From: Deroplatys truncata
Lineage: Eukaryota > Arthropoda > Insecta > Mantodea > Mantidae
Direction: 5' to 3'
Length of the DNA: 64,000 nt
NCBI GenBank assembly: GCA_030765065.1
Contig: CM060985.1
Span: 7,750,001 to 7,814,000 of the forward strand
Positions 58,590 to 64,000 of this stretch are shown here, piece after piece. The translations under genes were made by a program, and so were the position numbers. Positions within the stretch are counted from its first letter, which is position 1; every line of letters starts with the position of its first letter. The notes below the pieces were generated by a model. That model saw only the letters and a program-made list of their open reading frames with translations. It did no database searches and was not told the DNA's origin.

Positions 58590-58905
58590 ATCTCAAAGTG
58601 TATAGGTTAAACCTCCAAATGTGAGAAGAGGTGCATGAAAATATCAGAAGAGAAATTAGTTTGGGAGCTGGTCTGGACTGCACTGAAGACAAGTTGCCAG
58701 AGATGCAGGAGAAGGAAATCTTCAACTGTTGTGATGAGGTAAGGGCTTACTTTCATTGTAATTGTGAGAACCTGAATCACTACCATGTTCTTTTATCCGA
58801 TTGCTCAGGAGTAAGAGCTCTGGCTGCCAACTCATACGAGACTACAGAACAGTTTTTGTCTACACTAATTAAAATGAATGTCTGCACAGCAGTTTTTACT
58901 TTCTC
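58590..58905 (+). other. Exon-like block, right arm (possible gene fragment)
   Basis: Open frame REISLGAGLDCTEDKLPEMQ... with a GTG, not ATG, as its first start-like codon and a stop just upstream at 58622-58624, so if it is an exon its beginning is elsewhere. GATGAG/GTAAGGGC, a good splice-donor match, occurs at 58734-58747. The block ends against the R copy at 58905. The left-arm twin is almost the same. I do not recognise the protein. Confidence 0.4.
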
Positions 58906-59537
58906 TACTACGTATAGTAAGTAGGGGAAGTATTGCATTCCACCCAAAAATTTGATACTGAGGTTTCAGGAAATACATGTTTTGAGGTGCACTGAATGCA
59001 TATAAAGCATTTTTGGAAACATGTCCGTGTTTGTGTCTGTGAAGAGCATAACTCAGAAACGAACAGTCGGATAAACACCAGACTTGGTATTTAGGTTCAG
59101 TATCTTCCAGAGATGCGACACAAATGTCTCCAAAGTATTCTTCATTGTGAACGACTTTTGTATAACTGGTAAAACATAAGAGATAGACAAAATTTTACTA
59201 CACAAAAAATGTAGATCGCATTAAAATATACAATTTATGTTATATAAATTTTTTTTGTTGAGTGAACCTTTTTCGAGATATTGCTTGTTATTCCTATTTG
59301 TTATTCATTTTTTTATGTCCCGGTAATGCAAAGAGAATGGAATACTCCACATAGCAACCAGCTCTTAAAATATTTGACTATAGCTTAAATACTACCATAT
59401 TCCCCTTGCATCTACAAGAAAGTTAGCAATTAAATTAACATCTCGATTAACATGAAGCATATGGAGAATAAGCGTTTGCAAAAATAGTTTGCACAAGAAT
59501 AGAGAAAGTCATGTGAGTGTAACACATCAGATTTTCA
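58905..59537 (-). repeat. Repeat family R, inverted partner of 46264-47120
   Basis: Reverse complement of the left-arm copy, sharing its flanks on both sides, so it belonged to the segment before duplication. It is about 220 bp shorter because of an internal deletion around 59120. Confidence 0.78.
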
Positions 59538-59539
59538 CT

Positions 59540-60650
59540 TTCTCTGCCATGTACATAGTAGGTATGCACCCAACCCAAATAATTAATACTGAGATTTCAC
59601 TGGAAATACAAGTTTTGAGGGCCTAATATCCAAAAATAGTACTTTTAGAAAAACGTCCATGTCTATGTCTGTGAACGGAGTAACTCAAAAAGAAAAAGTC
59701 AGATAAATACCAAACTTCAAGTTCAGTATCTTCCAAAGATGTGTCACAAAGATTTAAAAAAATAATTTCTCCACCCCCAAATACCCTTTACATATAAGAT
59801 TTTGCAAGATTCTTTTATTTTTTCAAAAATTACTATTTTGATTAAAATACCATATATTAAATATATTTATATAGCAAATAAAATGTATATTTTCTGGCAA
59901 TAGTCTGTGTAGTTCTATTCATTCGGAAGGAATTTTGTATAATCTTATATACCTAAATTAATTAAGATGCTCTTTAACTGCTGTGGTCCTTAGTTTCCCA
60001 TTCTAAACTGGACATGTAATTTTGCTCAAGAGGCCTCTTTATGACGCTTGAGGTTCTTTTATGTGCTGTAAATCTATGTCACGGGCCCACCAGCTTTACT
60101 TCCCTTCCAAAGGAAGCCATGCTAAGGATTTTACGCCCCAAAAAAAACCATCACCCTCTGCCGGGTTTGAACACATGACCTCAGGAACTAGAGGCTAGCA
60201 TGGTAACCACTACACCATGGAGGACGACCATCTTACACCTGATAAACGTTAAGCAATAGATGAAAATGTATTAAACAAAAATTTTAGATCTCTTTCAAAC
60301 ACACAGTTTACTTCAAGTAACTTTTTTGTGGCACAAGCCATTTCTGAGATATCCGTTATTAATCGTTTGAATTGTTAAATACTTTTGCCGAAGTCCTGTC
60401 AACATTTCCTCATGATTGCATGGAAAAGGTATGGAATTTTAAGGCCAGCATATAGCTTCCAGTTCTTGAACATTTGACTATCACTATTCCCTTTATATTC
60501 ATAACAAAATGTGTAAATTTGCTATTTCTGCAAATGTTTATCTCAATCGTAATGAAATAAACAAAAAAATAAGCTTTCGTATGAATAGCTCCCATACCCA
60601 CTAATAAATGATAAGAGGGTGGAGAAAGTCATGTGAATGTAACACAGATT
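59540..60650 (-). repeat. Repeat family R copy interrupted by SINE-B, right arm only
   Basis: Runs from ACTTTCTCTGCCATGTACAT (59546) to AGTCATGTGAATGTAACAC (60645) on the minus strand, cut at about 59950 by SINE-B copy 3 and resuming with ACCTGATAAACGTTAAGC. It lies end to end with the R copy at 58905-59537 and is absent from the left arm. Confidence 0.75.
59968..60236 (-). mobile_element. SINE-B copy 3 (tRNA-derived), most complete
   Basis: Minus strand: head TCCATGGTGTAGTGGTTACC (A-box region) and B box TGTTCAAACCC, then CCTTAGCATGGCTTCCTTTG and a body ending TTAAAGAGCATC. Flanks ATCTTATATACCT and ATCTTACACCT may be a worn target-site duplication. Nested in an R copy. Confidence 0.78.
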
Positions 60651-60879
60651 TTTTTCATAATGGTTTTCATAAGTTCAAAATAACACTTTTGTAGAATTAT
60701 AATAAATTATTTGGTATAAGGAGTGTATTGTATTAGCATATCAAAAGTGATTAATCTCAAACATTACATGCTAAATTGCTGGAAGTGATTATAAACACTC
60801 ATGTTTACTAGCCTTGAGGCTAATGAGTGAAAAGCTCAACTCTTTTGGAACATATTATAAAAGCCTGAGCGTAAAGATT

Positions 60880-61735
60880 TCACAGAACTAGTTAACAAAA
60901 ATCCTAGATATTTGGATACCACCAGAAGAAATCCTAGTCTCTTTTGATGTTACATCACTTTTCACAAACATTCCTACTGGCCAAATACTAAAACTGCTAA
61001 AGGATTGGTTGTTAGAATTATTAAAAAGAAATAAAATTACTGGTAAAACTGATAAGGTTATAGTCTTTCAAGTAAAACACATTGTCAGACTGTTTGAAAT
61101 TTAAGAGATTTGCCTAATAAACTCCTTTTGACACATGTTTAAATTCAGGATGACATTTTTGCCAGGGTACCCAAGAAGAATTACATGACGTCCTGAAACT
61201 TAAATTTGCAAGATCAAATCATAAAATTCATCTTGAAGATACAAAAAGATGGGTGACAAGCTTTTCTATATCTCAAAATTATGAGATACCATAAGAGAAA
61301 TGAATTTTGGATATACAGAAAAGCAACCCATGTGGACAACTACATCAAAATTGGTAATTACAATCCTTATATCACATCAACATTTCACAGATTCGTATAC
61401 TTGCCTCTCCAAGAAAATGAATACAAGGAGGTAATATCAATAAATTCAGAAAGTAACCACACAGAACAGATTCAGCACACACATAGTGGACAAACTAATA
61501 CAATAGTAGAAAACACAGAAAAGGTGGGCATCACCGCTCTCAACAGCAGAGTTATTTCACCAAACAGATATAGCAGATACACGTACCAACCAAAAATTCT
61601 TAATGTATTCAATCAACTGTTTCTGATTATGGCATATAATTGGCTTCATACAATGAACATGACACTAAGAACGGAGGGATTTACCAGATTTATTGTGAAG
61701 AATGCCATGAAATATACACAGTCTGACCATAAGTT
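60880..61735 (+). pseudogene. PLE-3 relic, right arm: RT and GIY-YIG remnants
   Basis: Plus strand: PPEEILVSFDVTSLFTNIPT (about 60925-60985) is a hallmark of Penelope-like RT. After a damaged middle, FWIYRKATHVDNYIK (61308-61352) matches FGIYRKPTHSTNYIK of PLE-2, and after a linker GFTRF...CEECHEIYT (about 61676-61725) is the start of a GIY-YIG domain with its cysteine pair. Frames shift several times. The catalytic RT region is largely deleted. The mariner relic follows at once. Confidence 0.75.
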
Positions 61736-62580
61736 CTGATACAAACTTTTGACCTTTGTTGCACCAGGTGTTGGGCAATTAGATAAAATGCCTGCAACCT
61801 TATACTTTGAGTTCAAATGCAGCCAAGTGAACACGCTAGTTAAGTTAGTCATGAACTGGGGAGATTACGAAAATCATGTTGCAGTGAGTGTCATGAAATT
61901 GCCACTTGATATTTTTGAGGCACTTAAGAAGTTGAAAATGAGCAGGATGTTAGTATTCCACACCAGAAGCTGGTACAATTGCTGACCGACCAAGATCAGG
62001 ACGTCCAGGACAGTGGTGAAAGCAGCAGCAGTTCATATTAGGAGAAATCCAATGCGGAAGCAAACATTAACATCTCCAGGAGATCAATGTCCAATAGCTC
62101 AGAAAAACCTTGGGCTGAAGGCTTATTGCTGGAGTACTGCACATAAAACTTAAGCAGCTGAGAGAGTCGAAATACAAATGTCTACTTTAATTTGCGCCAA
62201 CAACAGTTGCAGAAAAATCCTTTTTATGGATGAAAACATTTTCACAACTGAACAGAGCTACAACCGCCAGTGACCAAGTGTATGCCAGGACTTTAGAAGC
62301 TCATGGGTGGGTCCCATAGATCCAAAGGGGTCACGGTCCTGCTTTTGTGATGGTTTGGTGGGCAGTAAGCTACAATGATGTCACAACAACCAGAAACAAC
62401 CCTCCTTCAAATTGTGGTGAAACATTTGAACACCACTTTGTGGACCTTCACTTAAGTAAACAGACAGTTTTGGTCAAGAGAAGATGACATTAAACAGGAA
62501 ATAAAGCTTTTAAAACACCAGCAGAGAAGTCACAGTATGGGAAAATATCCACATCACCAAAACTGCACATAGAGTAATGA
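61711..62580 (+). pseudogene. Mariner/Tc1-type transposase relic, right arm only
   Basis: Starts with ACAGTCTGACCATAAGTTCT, like a mariner terminal repeat; the other end is not found. Pieces in order: IFEALKKLKMSRMLVFHT (helix-turn-helix part), DRPRSGRPG (the linker motif), KTLGLKAY, KILFMDENIFTTEQSYN (first catalytic aspartate block), and VMVWWAVSYNDVTT (second block). Many frameshifts. The left arm passes from the PLE-3 end to the next shared segment (about 45035) without it, so it was inserted after duplication. It is a different mariner from the one at 36568. Confidence 0.72.
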
Positions 62581-64000
62581 ATTTTGAAATTTCAATGATA
62601 AATGACACATTGAAGTTCCTCTTCCAGACACCAGTGGACCTACACAATGGAGACGAATGTCTTTGTAACATGTTCCGAGTGTAAACTTAGTAAGAGATAC
62701 TAAAAGTGCAAGCAATCCACTCACTGTTTGGTGATACTCATTAAAATAACTTAAGTTCCATTTATTTTATACTTTGCGTAAGTTAATCAAAATGAAACTG
62801 GATTCTTAATTTTTCAGATACACTGCCTTAAACCAGTAATGCTATATACCATTTTGAGGTTTCATTAATAACACTTTGATCCATCTTTAGCTGTAATGTT
62901 ACATTAATTAATATTGCAAGATGTCTTCAGGTTGATCCAAGTTGTAAGGCTTACACAACCATTCACCATCTGGTGTTGAAATATGTTAAACTAATATAAA
63001 CAACCCTTAAAACTGTGGTCACTACAATTTTACTTTCTGCGCCACTTCCCTATGACATTCTATACCAATATTTCACTGAAAATCTACATTTTGAGCTTTC
63101 TTGAGTCAAATAATGCAGCATTCCCAAAGTATGTTATTTAAGTTATATTTCACAAAATTTCCCCTACTTAAAAAAAAAGAAAGAAACCTCTAACTGTAAA
63201 AAGCGTTACATAAAAAATAGCTCTTTGAATATCTTAACAATTTTTTTTGATACTGACATGAATAAACTGTATATCTTGAATATTGTGTAAAATATCATAT
63301 ATCCTGACATTCATATTGAATTTTCTGCAAATAGGAAACCAGTACACATATTTCTCAGTTATGCAATTTAAATTAATGCAAAATTAAAAGTTGGAACATT
63401 GACCACTCCAGAAATACTTGCCATTTTAAGTGTGAATTTTCCAATATTTTATTAAGGGTACTCAATACTGGGGGGGGGGGATCTCCAGCATTGTAAAACC
63501 AGGATCCAATTGTGGTCCTGCTCTTCTGCAGAGCTTTCATGTTAAAATGATATGCATGCAATGCGTTTGATTCTCAGCAGCTGTTAACAGTGCTCCCCAG
63601 TCTTTCCCCTACAGTTCTTGAATGTCAGTAATTGAGGTGCACCAGTTGACTCTAGAGCAGTGCATCTTCATGTGTAAATGTTACCACAAATACGAGTCAG
63701 CTCATTGTGTTTGCAGTTTCCTGAATAATTTACCAGCTTCTAGAAAAGCCATTTACAAAACTGCAAATTCATTTGATTATGCTATATCACTGCATAGCAG
63801 GAACGTACAGTTTTAACATGAAATTGATGCAAACCTTGAATGTCCATCAACAAATTCACTCCCAAAATTAGCAAACAAAACGGTTCTGCTAATTATTTAC
63901 ACCTCAAACTGTATAAGCCCATTGTTTAAAACAGGGTGACCCAGTAACAAAAGTGCCTTTTTTTTTCTCTCTCTGTAAATGAAGGTTTAATGGACTCAAT

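Larger units (their letters stand above)
53690..64000 (-). repeat. Right arm of giant inverted repeat
   Basis: Reverse complement of the left arm 43662-51260, segment by segment as listed there. It is about 2.7 kb longer because of extra insertions: a tRNA-like unit with hairpin (about 55745-56090), an R element (56402-57284), a second R copy with SINE-B (59540-60650) and a mariner relic (61711-62580). It still matches the left arm at the last base of the window, so its true end is unseen. Confidence 0.9.

Noticed and set aside
43662-64000. The giant inverted repeat as an assembly error
   Set aside because: The arms are diverged and carry different, cleanly bounded insertions, which a simple duplicated contig would not show. 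Long reads are still the decisive test.

Overview
This window looks like repeat-rich, non-coding nuclear DNA of an arthropod, most likely an insect. It is AT-rich, carries telomere-like TTAGG/TAACC runs, and holds a dense, nested set of transposable elements: non-LTR retrotransposons, Penelope-like elements (PLEs), hAT, mariner and Mutator-like DNA elements, and tRNA-derived SINEs. No intact host protein gene could be supported. The species cannot be named from the sequence. Most open frames are fragments of element proteins or frames that happen to stay open through tandem repeats.

Layout. 1-5.5 kb: 3' end of an I-like LINE (LINE-1 copy A), inserted next to a decayed second LINE (LINE-2), then a Mutator-like inverted-repeat element (2663-3421) and a tRNA-derived SINE (4860-5253). 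8-11.2 kb: LINE-2 remains and a nearly complete hAT element (9000-11151) with terminal inverted repeats, a duplicated target site and a transposase broken by two stops and one frameshift. 12.3-19.3 kb: a decayed PLE on the minus strand, split by a complete 5.8-kb LINE-1 (12589-18420) with a 12-bp target-site duplication; the PLE frame continues across the insertion point. 19.3-27.9 kb: two adjoining, related minisatellites, an 84-bp array and a 47-bp array of about 7.2 kb with hairpin-forming units and a 2.59-kb higher-order duplication. 28-43 kb: AT-rich DNA with copies of an unclassified ~0.9-kb repeat (family R), LINE-2, SINEs, a mariner relic containing a SINE, and a PLE fragment (41.2-42.0 kb) whose 3' end carries a convincing hammerhead ribozyme.

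43.7-64 kb: the most striking structure. The DNA from about 43662 to 51260 reappears in reverse orientation from about 53690 to the window edge at 64000, so this is a very large, imperfect inverted repeat (over 20 kb) that probably continues beyond the window. Its arms share PLE pieces, R copies, a 114-bp minisatellite and an exon-like block. Each arm also has insertions missing from the other, which give empty sites and element boundaries. The 2.4-kb centre is filled by a 62-bp minisatellite whose unit carries a CTCF-like motif.

The parts do not form a pathway. They are best read as a history: an inverted duplication, followed by insertions and by expansion of the tandem arrays. All identifications come from reading motifs, repeats and junctions directly; no database search was possible.
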